Shown: one piece after another, positions 1 through 9,959 of the stretch
Position numbering within the stretch: position 1 is the stretch's first letter
Layout: each line of letters starts with the position of its first letter
Assembly: GCF_900100395.1 (NCBI RefSeq)
Contig: NZ_FNFB01000014.1
Coordinates: forward strand, 1 to 64,000
DNA from: Nonomuraea maritima
GTDB taxonomy: Bacteria; Actinomycetota; Actinomycetes; Streptosporangiales; Streptosporangiaceae
Length of the DNA stretch: 64,000 nt
Direction: 5' to 3'
Translations under genes and position numbers: made by a program
The notes under the pieces: generated by a model
Database searches by the model: none
Told to the model about the DNA's origin: nothing
The model's input: the letters and a program-made list of their open reading frames with translations, nothing else

Positions 1-2202
<2,202 letters not shown>

Positions 2203-2648
2203 CAGATGTCCTTCCGAGGGCTCGCGGCGGACTGACTACACGCACGCCAGACAACCTCGCAACGTGAGCAAGCATCGCGGGTCGTCAAAGGGCAGCGCAA
2301 AGGGGCAGTGTAGCCGAACGGCACACGCCTGTCCACTTCGCTCTCGCTGCATGCTCCACGTTGGTCGCAGCATCGCCCGTTCAGGCGGAAACGTCAAGCC
2401 CGCAAGCCCGACTTTCAGCCGCCTCAAGGGCCGGACGCTGGGTTTTCTCCCCTGCGTGACTGATCGCCTACCGCCAGGCCCAAGACGATACCCGCGAACG
2501 GGGGCGGTTAACGCTCCGTCACACCGGGGGTCGAACCCATACCGACAACCGATGTGGCTGTGACTTGGCTTACCCCGGTCTTGGGCTTCGCCAAACCAGA
2601 ATTTTGGTAACAATTGAACGTAGCGACGCGCCCATCACCCGTCGGCCC
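2203..2648 (-). other. rpoB upstream region, no protein gene seen
   Basis: This 446-base gap separates rpoB from the upstream Mce-associated-type gene. Open frames exist on both strands but have no recognisable protein or ribosome-binding site. It holds the likely rpoB promoter near 2307-2335 and a leader of about 100 bases. A second TTGACG box lies on the minus strand near 2397, without a convincing -10. No strong terminator was seen after the Mce-associated genes, so some read-through into rpoB is possible. Confidence 0.6.
2307..2335 (-). promoter_or_regulatory. Likely main rpoB promoter
   Basis: On the minus strand TGGACA (2330-2335) is followed by a 17-base spacer and TACACT (2307-2312), a good housekeeping-sigma promoter. 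Transcription would start near 2300, about 100 bases before the TTG start of rpoB. It lets rpoB be transcribed separately from rplJ-rplL. Confidence 0.65.
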
Positions 2649-3146
2649 TCAGGCGGTCCCGAGCAGTGTGGACATCCCGGACACCAGCCAGCGGGAGTCC
2701 TGCCGCTCCATGACGAACCTGGCGCGATTCTGCGTGAACTGCTGCTGCGGCCCCTCCCCGCCGGAGAGTTCCTTGACGGTACCAGTGTTCACGAAGAGCA
2801 GAACCTCCACGCGATCCGCGTCGGCCCGCTCCACACCCGCGCCCGCCACCGAGACGGTCTGCACGATCTTCTGTTCCTTCGCGTTCGGCACCAGCGTGGT
2901 GGCCAGCTGCTTGAACTGCCTGGTCAGCTCCCCCGTCGTGTACGCCCCCGCCCGCGCGAGGTCGGCCTCGACCGTCCGGTAGTTGTACGACAGCAGAGCG
3001 GGCGCCGCCTTCTTCGCGACGGCCACGGCCTCCGACGCGGCCGTCTCGGCCGCGCGCAGGTCACGCAGGTTGAACCACATGGTCGGCACCAGCACCGCGC
3101 CCGCCGCCACGAGGACGCTCAGCAGCATGATCGTGAACGCCCTCAC
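2649..3146 (-). CDS. Mce-associated-type membrane protein (second of pair)
   Basis: 165-aa protein with one N-terminal membrane anchor (about residues 4-24) and an extracytoplasmic domain reading LLSYNYRTVEADLARA and ending RWLVSGMSTL. This is the layout of the small Mce-associated proteins that accompany actinobacterial Mce lipid transporters. The GTG start at 3146 overlaps the upstream stop in GTGA, so the two genes are translationally coupled; reading further upstream would only run through that neighbour out of frame. No Mce, YrbE or Mkl subunit is present in the window, so what it works with is unknown. Family placement is from sequence pattern only. Confidence 0.75.
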   Translation of the reverse strand: MRAFTIMLLSVLVAAGAVLVPTMWFNLRDLRAAETAASEAVAVAKKAAPALLSYNYRTVEADLARAGAYTTGELTRQFKQLATTLVPNAKEQKIVQTVSVAGAGVERADADRVEVLLFVNTGTVKELSGGEGPQQQFTQNRARFVMERQDSRWLVSGMSTLLGTA

Positions 3147-3643
3147 GGCACCTGCACCACCTTCGACACCAGCCACCGGGCGCCGGACTTGGCGAGGTCC
3201 ATCTGCCAGCGGTAGTAGCGCTCCTGGGGCGGGCTGTCGGAGCCGTCCCAGCGGATCTCCACGTCGCCCACGACGAGCACCCTCGCCACGGTGGCGGTCA
3301 TGGTCGCGAGCGCCGTGGCGCGCAGCACACCGGTCTGGACCACCTTGTTGTCGACGGTCGTGGTCTTGAGCCTGCCGGCGTTGGCGACGTACTCGGCCCT
3401 GGCCGCCCCGGTGGAGGTGTCGAGGATGCGCCCCATGTCGGCGTCGACCGTGCGGTAGTCGAGCGACATCAGGTTCGTCGCGTGCGCGCCCGCGGCCTCC
3501 AGCGCCGCCCGTCTGTCGCCTGCCCTGCCCTGCTCGTCGCGCGCCTCCGCGGCGATCCACGCGCCCGTGCCGACGAGCACCGCGAGCACGCCGCTGAGCG
3601 CCGCGATGAGGATGCGGGCAGGCCGTACGGACAGTCCCGCCAC
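3143..3643 (-). CDS. Mce-associated-type membrane protein (first of pair)
   Basis: 166-aa paralogue of the following gene: an N-terminal membrane helix (about residues 9-30), then a domain with LMSLDYRTVDADMGRIL and a C-terminal ARWLVSKVVQV. The GTG start at 3643 is preceded by GGAAGGGGTGAG. The two genes share the same fold pattern and probably arose by duplication. They sit between rplL and rpoB, a spot that in several actinobacteria holds mce/mkl genes, so they may be what remains of a larger lipid-transport cluster (inference). Confidence 0.75.
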   Translation of the reverse strand: MAGLSVRPARILIAALSGVLAVLVGTGAWIAAEARDEQGRAGDRRAALEAAGAHATNLMSLDYRTVDADMGRILDTSTGAARAEYVANAGRLKTTTVDNKVVQTGVLRATALATMTATVARVLVVGDVEIRWDGSDSPPQERYYRWQMDLAKSGARWLVSKVVQVP

Positions 3644-3818
3644 GTCCGCTCACCCCTTCCGGCCCGGTCCGCCGGATCATAACGCGACACTCACGCCCGG
3701 AGCTCCCAGAACGACCGACCTGGTCTGCCACGCCACGTGCCGGGCAATCGACCCCGCCACGTGGATGCCCTCCGTACGGCCCTGAGAGCTCCGCTGAGCG
3801 GCTTTGGCGGCCGGCGCG

Positions 3819-4382
3819 TCAGGAATGCTCGGAACCCGCCAGAGCGCGCAGAGCGGGACGCAGCAGCCGGGCGAGGTCCTCCTGCGGCACCTCGCGAAGC
3901 TCCTCCAGCTCGAGCAGCTGGTGCCCCACCGTCACGCCGAGCATCACCACGGTCAGCAGCGCCGCCCGCAGCCGCGCGTCGTCGCCGGACAGCGAGCCGG
4001 CGACCCGGTCGATCTGCTCACCGAGCAGCCGCCGCGCCGACGCCGCCGCCTCGGGATGGGTGAGCATCGAGCGGAGCATGGCCAGCGAGCTCTCCGGCAG
4101 CCGCCCCATCTTGACGCCCAGGGTGCCGAGCACGTGCTCGACCACCTCGTCGGCGCCCGGCGCCTCCCCGCCGACCGGCGTCACGCTCACGGCCTGCTGG
4201 AAGAGCTGCTGCTTGCTGCCGAAGTACTGCATCACGAGCGCCGGATCGACGCCGGCGGCCCCTGCGACGGCCCTGATGGTCGCGCGCTCGTAGCCGACCT
4301 CGGCGAACAGCGACCTGGCCGCGTCGAGGATCCGCCCCTCGGTGCGGCGCCGCCTCTCGGCCCGCGGAACCACTTCGCCCAC
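3819..4382 (-). CDS. TetR-family transcriptional regulator
   Basis: 187-aa repressor-type protein. The N-terminal helix-turn-helix is clear (RILDAARSLFAEVGYERATIRAVAGAAGVDPALVMQYFGSKQ, about residues 16-57), followed by an all-helical ligand domain. GTG start at 4382; a second in-frame GTG three codons on is possible. It is transcribed away from the NTF2-like gene, and a short palindrome lies in the shared spacer, so it probably controls itself and that neighbour. The ligand cannot be read from sequence. Confidence 0.9.
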   Translation of the reverse strand: MGEVVPRAERRRRTEGRILDAARSLFAEVGYERATIRAVAGAAGVDPALVMQYFGSKQQLFQQAVSVTPVGGEAPGADEVVEHVLGTLGVKMGRLPESSLAMLRSMLTHPEAAASARRLLGEQIDRVAGSLSGDDARLRAALLTVVMLGVTVGHQLLELEELREVPQEDLARLLRPALRALAGSEHS

Positions 4383-4400
4383 GCGACGACCCTACATGCG

Positions 4401-4442
4401 TTGACCCACGCCACTTTTTCGCTCTACGCTCGTTGAGTCAAC
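4401..4442 (+). promoter_or_regulatory. Promoter with GTTGAGTCAAC operator for the NTF2-like gene
   Basis: TTGACC (4401-4406), an 18-base spacer and TACGCT (4425-4430) form a plausible promoter. The perfect palindrome GTTGA-G-TCAAC (4432-4442) covers the predicted start point, and the half-site GTTGAG recurs at 4447-4452. The divergent TetR gene makes this a likely operator. Confidence 0.5.
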
Positions 4443-4467
4443 ACTTGTTGAGCGAATGGGACGGCCC

Positions 4468-4854
4468 ATGGACATCGAGGACATCGTCAACGGCTACCAC
4501 GCCGCCATGCTGCACAAGTCGGCCGACGACCTGGCGGCCCTCTACGCCGAGGACGGCCTGCACGAGTTCCCGTTCGGAGGGCTGCCGCCGTACGTCGGCA
4601 GGGAGCAGATCCGCGCCGGCTACCACGCGATGTGGGACTCCAGCGGCATGAAGGTCCAGGAGGTACGCCGCCTGGCGCTGCACTGCACGCAGGAACCCGG
4701 CGTCGTCGTCGTGGAACAGGACACGCACGTCACGGCCGGCGGCCGGTCGATCACCGTCCCCGGCCTGCTCGTCCTGCGGATCAGGGACGGCGAGATCGTC
4801 CACACCAGGGACTACATGGACACCAGCGCCATCGCCCGCGTACGCGCGGCCTGA
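4468..4854 (+). CDS. NTF2/SnoaL-like protein
   Basis: 128-aa protein of the NTF2/SnoaL-like alpha+beta barrel type: an N-terminal helix pair (YHAAMLHKSADDLAALYAEDG), then HEFPFGGLPPYVGREQIRAGY and beta strands ending EIVHTRDYMDTSAIARV. Such proteins bind or isomerise small hydrophobic molecules; no specific active site could be assigned. ATG at 4468 is used because GGGA lies about 8 bases upstream; ATG at 4456 in the same frame would add four residues. It is probably repressed by the divergent TetR protein. Confidence 0.8.
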   Translation: MDIEDIVNGYHAAMLHKSADDLAALYAEDGLHEFPFGGLPPYVGREQIRAGYHAMWDSSGMKVQEVRRLALHCTQEPGVVVVEQDTHVTAGGRSITVPGLLVLRIRDGEIVHTRDYMDTSAIARVRAA

Positions 4855-4862
4855 GAAAACAG

Positions 4863-4904
4863 AAAGAGGCGGCACACCCGGCACCAGGGTGTGTCCGCCT
4901 CTTT
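4863..4904. terminator. Bidirectional terminator between NTF2-like gene and rplL
   Basis: AAAGAGGCGG-CACACCC pairs with GGGTGTGTCCGCCTCTTT across a 7-base loop, with one bulged base. The A-rich and T-rich ends serve both the plus-strand gene and the minus-strand rplJ-rplL operon. Confidence 0.85.
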
Positions 4905-4935
4905 CCGAAGAGCGTCTTGCGTGAAGTGAGGGAAC

Positions 4936-5328
4936 TTACTTCACGGTGACGGTGGCGCCGGCGCCCTCGAGGGCAGCCTTGGCCTTCTCCGCCTGCTCCT
5001 TGTTGACCTTGCCGTCGAAGACCGGCTTCGGAGCGCCGTCGACCAGGTCCTTGGCCTCCTTGAGGCCCAGGGACGTGAGGGCGCGGATCTCCTTGATGAC
5101 CTGGATCTTCTTGTCGCCGGCGGCCTCGAGGATGACGTCGAACTCGTCCTGCTCCTCAGCGGCGGCGGCCTCGCCACCACCAGCGGCGGCGGGGGCGGCG
5201 GCAACGGCGACCGGGGCGGCGGCCTTGACGTCGAAGACCTCTTCGAACTGCTTCACGAACTCGGACAGCTCGAGGAGGGTCATCTCCTTGAACGCGTCGA
5301 GCAGCTCGTCGGTGCTGAGCTTCGCCAT
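4936..5328 (-). CDS. rplL: 50S ribosomal protein L7/L12
   Basis: 130 aa, standard length for L7/L12. The N-terminal dimerisation domain (LSTDELLDAFKEMTLLELSEFVKQFEE), an Ala-rich hinge with a Gly-Gly-Gly stretch (about residues 36-58) and the C-terminal factor-binding domain (FDVILEAAGDKKIQVIKEIR, KEAKDLVDGAPKPV) are in order. It forms the ribosomal stalk with L10. It follows rplJ by about 70 bases in one operon and ends just before the shared terminator. Confidence 0.98.
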   Translation of the reverse strand: MAKLSTDELLDAFKEMTLLELSEFVKQFEEVFDVKAAAPVAVAAAPAAAGGGEAAAAEEQDEFDVILEAAGDKKIQVIKEIRALTSLGLKEAKDLVDGAPKPVFDGKVNKEQAEKAKAALEGAGATVTVK

Positions 5329-5397
5329 GATGATTTCCTTACGTTAGGACTTGCTGAAAACTAGGTACGGGACCGCGGTCGTGCGGCAACCCCCGTG

Positions 5398-5922
5398 CTA
5401 CTCGCCCGCCTCGTCGCGCTTGGCCCGCAGCGCATCGGCCAGCTGGGCCATCTGCGTGGGCAGCGCGGCGAACACCGCGGCAGCAGCGCTCTGCTTCGCC
5501 TTCAGGGCACCGGCGAGCTTCGCGAGGAGAACCTCGCGGGACTCGAGGTCGGCGAGCTTGGTGATCTCGGTGGCGTCGAGCGTCTTGCCCTCGAGGACGC
5601 CGCCCTTGATCACCAGAAGGGGGTTGGCCTTGGCGAAGTCACGCAGGCCCTTGGCAGCCTCAACGACGTCACCCTTGACGAAGGCGACGGCAGTGGGGCC
5701 GACCAGCAGGTCGTCCAGACCCATCACGCCGGCCTCGTTGGCCGCGATCTTGGTCAGGGTGTTCTTCGCCACGGCGAACTTCGCATTCTCACCGAGAGAG
5801 ACGCGCAGCTCCTTGAGCTGAGCGACGGTGAGACCGCGGTACTCGGTCAGAACGGCGGCGCTGCTGCCTTCGAACTCGTTCTTGAGCTCGGCAACCGCTG
5901 TCGCCTTATCCGCCCTCGCCAT
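5398..5922 (-). CDS. rplJ: 50S ribosomal protein L10
   Basis: 174-aa L10, the stalk base that binds 23S rRNA and L12 dimers. Conserved start ARADKATAVAELKNEFEGSSAAVLTEYRGLTVAQLKELR and the helical C-terminal tail that carries L12 are present. ATG at 5922 has AAGGAGG directly upstream. A long leader with the L10 leader sequence precedes it, so translation is probably autoregulated by the L10-L12 complex. Confidence 0.98.
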   Translation of the reverse strand: MARADKATAVAELKNEFEGSSAAVLTEYRGLTVAQLKELRVSLGENAKFAVAKNTLTKIAANEAGVMGLDDLLVGPTAVAFVKGDVVEAAKGLRDFAKANPLLVIKGGVLEGKTLDATEITKLADLESREVLLAKLAGALKAKQSAAAAVFAALPTQMAQLADALRAKRDEAGE

Positions 5923-6120
5923 GGGCCTCCTTCCAGATGTGCCACCGGCGAAGGACCCAGGAAATGAGAACAGCCCCGGCGCAGGGGCGCACGGGGCTCA
6001 CGCACACGGATCACACCATGTGGAAAACTCGTATCACACCTGCGCTGGCCGTCCACATCACGTGGATCCTTCGGTCGCCAGGATTGGAGCACCTGACGAC
6101 GACCGGCGGTCTTTGGCAAC
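5923..6120 (-). ncRNA. Ribosomal protein L10 leader
   Basis: The minus strand directly upstream of rplJ starts with TTGCCAAAGACCG and carries several GC-rich stems over about 195 bases. This opening and position match the L10 leader that binds the L10-L12 complex and represses rplJ-rplL. The 5' end is set by the promoter found at 6125-6153. The fold itself was not computed. Confidence 0.75.
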
Positions 6121-6124
6121 GACC

Positions 6125-6153
6125 AGAGTACGTGCTGGCCGCCGAGTTTCCAA
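6125..6153 (-). promoter_or_regulatory. rplJ-rplL promoter
   Basis: Minus-strand TTGGAA (6148-6153), a 17-base spacer and TACTCT (6125-6130). The predicted start near 6118 coincides with the beginning of the L10 leader, which supports the call. It lies only 8 bases beyond the stop of the lipoprotein gene. Confidence 0.7.
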
Positions 6154-6160
6154 ATCGTTC

Positions 6161-6985
6161 TCAGTTGGTGGGGGCGCTCTGCGGCAGTTCGCCCACCTGG
6201 TCGGCCGGCGGGGCCTCGATGGAGACCGCCTTGTTGAAGTCCTTGAACAGCAGCGTGGCGTCGAGCGTGGCGCCCTGCTTGGAGCCGTTCATGGCCAGCT
6301 TGCGCGGCAGCCCGTCGGCGGCCACCCAGATGTCGAACGCGACGTCCTCCATCTCGGCGAGTCCCTTGCGGGCCTGCTCCTGCCGGTCGGCCGGCAACTG
6401 CTGGACGGCGACGTCCACGGGGAAGGTGCCGCTGTAGTGGGTGGCGTCCTCACCGTTGACGCTCTCGGTGCCGACGGCCTTGACGTCCTGCGAGGCCGTG
6501 ACGAGCTGGGTCATGTTGCCGAGGTCGAACCGCTGGATCTGGTCGAGGAGCTGCCTCACCTCGGTGGAACCGCCCTGCTCGGTGAGCGGGACCTTGATCC
6601 ACGGCTTGGACGAGCCGAGCAGGTCCTGGAGCGCCGAGACCTTGACGTACAGCGTGTCGCCCTGGAGCACGGCGCGGGCGCCGCCCGGCAGGCTGCGTCC
6701 GGCCATGTCGACGGTGTCCAGCGTGAGGTCGGCGGCGAGCTGCGGCTGGCTTTGGTAGACCATGCGCCCCTGCATCTTGCCCCCGCCCTGCTGCGGGTGC
6801 TTGACGTTGACGACGGCGTCCACCGTGTAGCTCGTGACCTGCGCGGTCTTCCGCGCGGCCTGGGTGAGCACCTCCGCCGCGGCCAGCTTGACCTGGATGG
6901 GCTGAACGTTCGATCCGCATCCGGCGACAGCGGCCACTACGAGTGCGGCCCCGGCCGCGGTCATACTTATCGTGCGCTTCAGCAT
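6161..6985 (-). CDS. LppX/LprAFG-like lipoprotein
   Basis: 274-aa exported lipoprotein: a type II signal with lipobox VAGC (Cys at about residue 23), then a beta-rich domain with TQAARKTAQVTSYTVDAVVNV, VYQSQPQLAADLTL and a late DIWVAADGLPRKLAM. This is the pattern of LppX/LprG-type lipoproteins, which in mycobacteria carry lipids through the cell envelope in a hydrophobic cavity. It is inserted between rplJ and rplA. Together with the two Mce-associated-type genes it gives this ribosomal cluster three envelope proteins. The function here is inferred from the family. Confidence 0.8.
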   Translation of the reverse strand: MLKRTISMTAAGAALVVAAVAGCGSNVQPIQVKLAAAEVLTQAARKTAQVTSYTVDAVVNVKHPQQGGGKMQGRMVYQSQPQLAADLTLDTVDMAGRSLPGGARAVLQGDTLYVKVSALQDLLGSSKPWIKVPLTEQGGSTEVRQLLDQIQRFDLGNMTQLVTASQDVKAVGTESVNGEDATHYSGTFPVDVAVQQLPADRQEQARKGLAEMEDVAFDIWVAADGLPRKLAMNGSKQGATLDATLLFKDFNKAVSIEAPPADQVGELPQSAPTN

Positions 6986-7170
6986 GCTTTGACCTTACGT
7001 TTGCGTGGACTCGCCGTGGCGCCTTCCCGGCACAAATCAGGGAAAACCCGGGGTTCTCCCTAACACGGTCTGCACAGATCCCTCATATACCCCACCCCAC
7101 CTGTACCTGGGCCCTCTACCCACCACAGCGAGGGACCCACATGGAACGGGCAGGCCGGGCCTGAACGCGA

Positions 7171-7200
7171 AAAAGCCCCACCCGGCGAACCGGGTGGGGC
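7171..7200 (-). terminator. Terminator after rplA
   Basis: GCCCCACCCGG (7175-7185) pairs perfectly with CCGGGTGGGGC (7190-7200) across CGAA. On the minus strand it is followed by TTTTT, so it ends the rplK-rplA transcript. Confidence 0.9.
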
Positions 7201-7222
7201 CCTTCGAGCTGGTGAGGCTGGG

Positions 7223-7942
7223 TCAGCCCTCGAGCTCGGCCGTGAGGCCGCGGGTGACGTTGGGGTCGACCGGGACGCCCGGGCCCATCGTCGTGGAGAA
7301 GGTGACCTTCTTCAGGTAGCGGCCCTTGGCGGCCGACGGCTTGAGACGCAGCACCTCGTCGAGCGCGGCGGCGTAGTTCTCGATGAGCTGGCGCTCCTCG
7401 AACGACGTCTTGCCGATGATGAAGTGCAGGTTGGCCTGCCGGTCGGTACGGAACTCGATCTTGCCGCCCTTGATCTCCGTCACGGCCTTGGCGACGTCGG
7501 GCGTCACCGTGCCGGTCTTGGGGTTCGGCATGAGGCCGCGCGGACCGAGGACGCGACCGAGGCGACCGACCTTGCCCATGAGGTCGGGCGTGGCCACCAC
7601 GGCGTCGAACTCGTTGAGCCGGTTGCCCTTGGCGATCTCGTCGATCAGCTCGTCGGCACCGACGATGTCGGCGCCCGCCTCGCGGGCCGCCTCGGCACGG
7701 TCACCGGTCGCGAAGACCAGGACCCGGGCGGTCTTACCGGTGCCGTGCGGAAGGTTGACCGTGCCACGCACGATCTGGTCGGCCTTGCGAGGGTCGACGC
7801 CCAGCCGGAGCGCGACCTCGACGGTGGCGTCGAACTTGGTGGTCGACGTCTCCTTGGCCAGCTTCGCGGCTTCGACGGGCGAGTACAGCTTGTCGCGGTC
7901 GATTCTGGCTGCCGCGTCTTTGTGCGCCTTGCTGCGCTGCAT
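7223..7942 (-). CDS. rplA: 50S ribosomal protein L1
   Basis: 239-aa L1, the stalk protein at the ribosomal E site. Hallmarks are LGVDPRKADQIVRGTVNLPHGTGK, GPRGLMPNPKTGTVTPDV and TFSTTMGPGVPVD. ATG at 7942 (MQRSKAHKDAAARI) is chosen because AGGAG lies about 7 bases upstream; the frame is open for 17 more codons without a better start. It follows rplK by 67 bases and ends in a strong terminator. Confidence 0.97.
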   Translation of the reverse strand: MQRSKAHKDAAARIDRDKLYSPVEAAKLAKETSTTKFDATVEVALRLGVDPRKADQIVRGTVNLPHGTGKTARVLVFATGDRAEAAREAGADIVGADELIDEIAKGNRLNEFDAVVATPDLMGKVGRLGRVLGPRGLMPNPKTGTVTPDVAKAVTEIKGGKIEFRTDRQANLHFIIGKTSFEERQLIENYAAALDEVLRLKPSAAKGRYLKKVTFSTTMGPGVPVDPNVTRGLTAELEG

Positions 7943-8009
7943 TTCTTGACTCCTAGTGGTGTACGGGCCGGCCTTGCGACGGCCCTCCCACAACTGCTGG
8001 GAAGAGGTC

Positions 8010-8441
8010 TTACTCGGCGACGGTGATGCCCATCGACCGGGCGGTGCCGGCGATGATCTTCTCGGCCGCCTCGATCGTGGTGGCGTTGAGGTCGGGCATC
8101 TTCGTCTCGGCGATGCTGCGCAGCTGCTCGCGGCTGAGCTTGCCCACCTTGTCGCGGTGCGGGACCGCGCTGCCCTTGTCGAGACCCAGGGCCTTCTTGA
8201 TCAGCTCAGGCGCCGGCGGCGTCTTCGTGATGAAGGTGAAGCTGCGGTCCTCGAAAATGGTGATCTCAACGGGGATGATGTTGCCCCGCTGGGACTCCGT
8301 GGCAGCGTTGTACTGCTTGACGAAGTCCATGATGTTGACGCCGTGAGGACCGAGGGCGGTACCCACCGGCGGCGCCGGGGTGGCCTGGCCAGCGGGAAGC
8401 TGGACCTTCACCAGTGCGGCGATTTTCTTCTTCGGAGGCAT
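8010..8441 (-). CDS. rplK: 50S ribosomal protein L11
   Basis: 143-aa L11 with the Pro-rich N-terminal domain (VKVQLPAGQATPAPPVGTALGPHGVNIMDF) and the C-terminal rRNA-binding domain ending AGTARSMGITV. It binds the GTPase-associated centre of 23S rRNA and is the thiopeptide target. Operon rplK-rplA; nusG lies upstream. Confidence 0.98.
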   Translation of the reverse strand: MPPKKKIAALVKVQLPAGQATPAPPVGTALGPHGVNIMDFVKQYNAATESQRGNIIPVEITIFEDRSFTFITKTPPAPELIKKALGLDKGSAVPHRDKVGKLSREQLRSIAETKMPDLNATTIEAAEKIIAGTARSMGITVAE

Positions 8442-8472
8442 GTGTCCTTCTCCGGGTCCTTATTGCGATGCC

Positions 8473-8531
8473 GTCCGGCCCGCGGGCGCGGCCCGGACAT
8501 GTCGGCGGCCGCCCTTCGCGAGGGGCGGCCG
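8473..8531 (-). terminator. Two consecutive hairpins between nusG and rplK
   Basis: CGGCCGCCC (8506-8514) pairs with GGGCGGCCG (8523-8531). Next to it GTCCGG (about 8473-8478) pairs with CCGGAC (about 8493-8498). Neither has a clear T-run, so this may be an attenuator or partial terminator between secE-nusG and rplK-rplA rather than a full stop. Confidence 0.55.
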
Positions 8532-8559
8532 ACCGAACGTCTAAGTGTATGTGATCGTC

Positions 8560-9321
8560 TTAGATCTTCGAGACCTGGTTGAACGAGAGCTCGACCGGCG
8601 TCTCACGGCCGAAGATCGACACGAGCACCTTGAGCTTCTGCGACTCGGGGCTGATCTCGCTGACCGAGGCGGGCAGCGTGGCGAACGGGCCGTCCATGAC
8701 CGTGACGGACTCGCCGATCTCGAACTCGACCGCGGGGCCGGCGGCCGCCTTGGTCGTCGCCTTCTTGGCCTCTTCGCTCGGCTCGGGCGCCAGTAGCTTG
8801 GCGACCTCGTCGAGGCTGAGCGGGCTCGGCTTGTTGGACAGGCCCACGAAGCCGGTGACACCCGGCGTGTTGCGGACGGCCGCCCACGACTCGTCGGTCA
8901 GGTCCATGCGCACCAGCACGTAGCCGGGCAGCACACGCTCCTTGACCGGCACCTTCTTGCCGCTCTTGAACTCCTGGACGGTGTGCGTCGGCACCTCGAC
9001 CTGGTAGATGTAGTCCTCCATGTTGAGCGACACGTTGCGGCTCTCGATGTTGGACTTCACGCGGTTCTCGTAACCGGCGTAGGAGTGGATGACGTACCAC
9101 TCGCCGGGCTGACCGCGCAGCGTACTCTTGAACTCTTCGACGGGGTCGACGTCGGGAAGATCGGCACCCTCATCAGCGGAAGCCTCAGCCTCGGCCGTCT
9201 CGTCGCTCTCCGCGACCTCGGCCTCTTCGAGAGCCGACTCCTCGGCTTCCGCAGTGGCCTCTTCCAGCTCGTCGCCCCACTCGTCGCGGGGGTCCTCCGC
9301 CGGAACTGAAGACTCGGACAC
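8560..9321 (-). CDS. nusG: Transcription termination/antitermination protein NusG
   Basis: 253-aa elongation factor. An acidic Glu/Ala-rich extension (about residues 1-75), common in actinobacteria, precedes the NGN domain (GEWYVIHSYAGYENRVKSNIESR ... GYVLVRMDLTDESWAAVRNTPGVTGFVG). A C-terminal KOW domain follows (GESVTVMDGPFATL). NGN binds the polymerase clamp; KOW contacts Rho or ribosomal S10. It lies 74 bases downstream of secE in the usual pair. Confidence 0.97.
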   Translation of the reverse strand: MSESSVPAEDPRDEWGDELEEATAEAEESALEEAEVAESDETAEAEASADEGADLPDVDPVEEFKSTLRGQPGEWYVIHSYAGYENRVKSNIESRNVSLNMEDYIYQVEVPTHTVQEFKSGKKVPVKERVLPGYVLVRMDLTDESWAAVRNTPGVTGFVGLSNKPSPLSLDEVAKLLAPEPSEEAKKATTKAAAGPAVEFEIGESVTVMDGPFATLPASVSEISPESQKLKVLVSIFGRETPVELSFNQVSKI

Positions 9322-9395
9322 GGTGACTCTTCCTCTTTCGTCGTTTCGTCGAATCGAATGGCGACTCCGTCAGGCGTGCACCGGCGGCGTCTCGC

Positions 9396-9668
9396 TCAGG
9401 CTCCGCCGAAGATCCGGAGAACCGCCCATCCCAGGGCGCTGTCGAGCCCGTACACGATCGCGACCATGATCAGAACGAATACCAGAACGACCGTGGTGTA
9501 GGTGATGAGATCTTTGCGGGTAGGCCAGATGACCTTGCGGAGCTCGTTGACCACCTGGCGGTAGAAGAGGGCAGGAGAAGTGCGCGTCTTCTTTTCGCCA
9601 CTGGGCTTGTCCGCGGTCTCGCCGCGCGTGTCGATCGCCACAGTCCTCACCTGATCTGTCGTATCCAA
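9396..9668 (-). CDS. secE: Preprotein translocase subunit SecE
   Basis: 90-aa SecE. A polar N-terminal tail is followed by the conserved amphipathic segment FYRQVVNELRKVIWPTRKDL and one membrane helix (about residues 57-82). It clamps SecY in the translocon. It forms the usual secE-nusG pair just downstream of tRNA-Trp. Confidence 0.96.
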   Translation of the reverse strand: MDTTDQVRTVAIDTRGETADKPSGEKKTRTSPALFYRQVVNELRKVIWPTRKDLITYTTVVLVFVLIMVAIVYGLDSALGWAVLRIFGGA

Positions 9669-9718
9669 CGCAGTTTTGCGGCGCGCTTACACGCCAATTA
9701 TTGCGCGGACCGCACTCG

Positions 9719-9791
9719 CAGGGCACGAGGGACTCGAACCCCCAACCGCCGGTTTTGGAGACCGGTGCGCTACCAATTGCGCCAGTGCCCT
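9719..9791 (-). tRNA. tRNA-Trp (anticodon CCA)
   Basis: The minus strand folds as a 73-base tRNA: acceptor AGGGCAC/GTGCCCT, anticodon stem CCGGT/ACCGG with loop CTCCAAA (anticodon CCA), T-loop GGTTCGAGTCC and discriminator G. CCA is not encoded. A minus-strand TAGTCT (9804-9809) 12 bases upstream is a likely -10. A tRNA-Trp just before secE is typical of actinobacteria. Confidence 0.97.
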
Positions 9792-9959
9792 ATGTCGTTG
9801 ACCAGACTACCCTGATCGACTCACTGCCTGGACCGATCCGCTCAGCGACATGCGGCGGAAGGACCAGGCGAAAGCATACGGGGGAATGCCCGGTACGTCG
9901 AACCCGAAACTGATCGCCCAGGTCACGCGCGTGTCGGGGTCGCGTGGGAGCATGGACAC

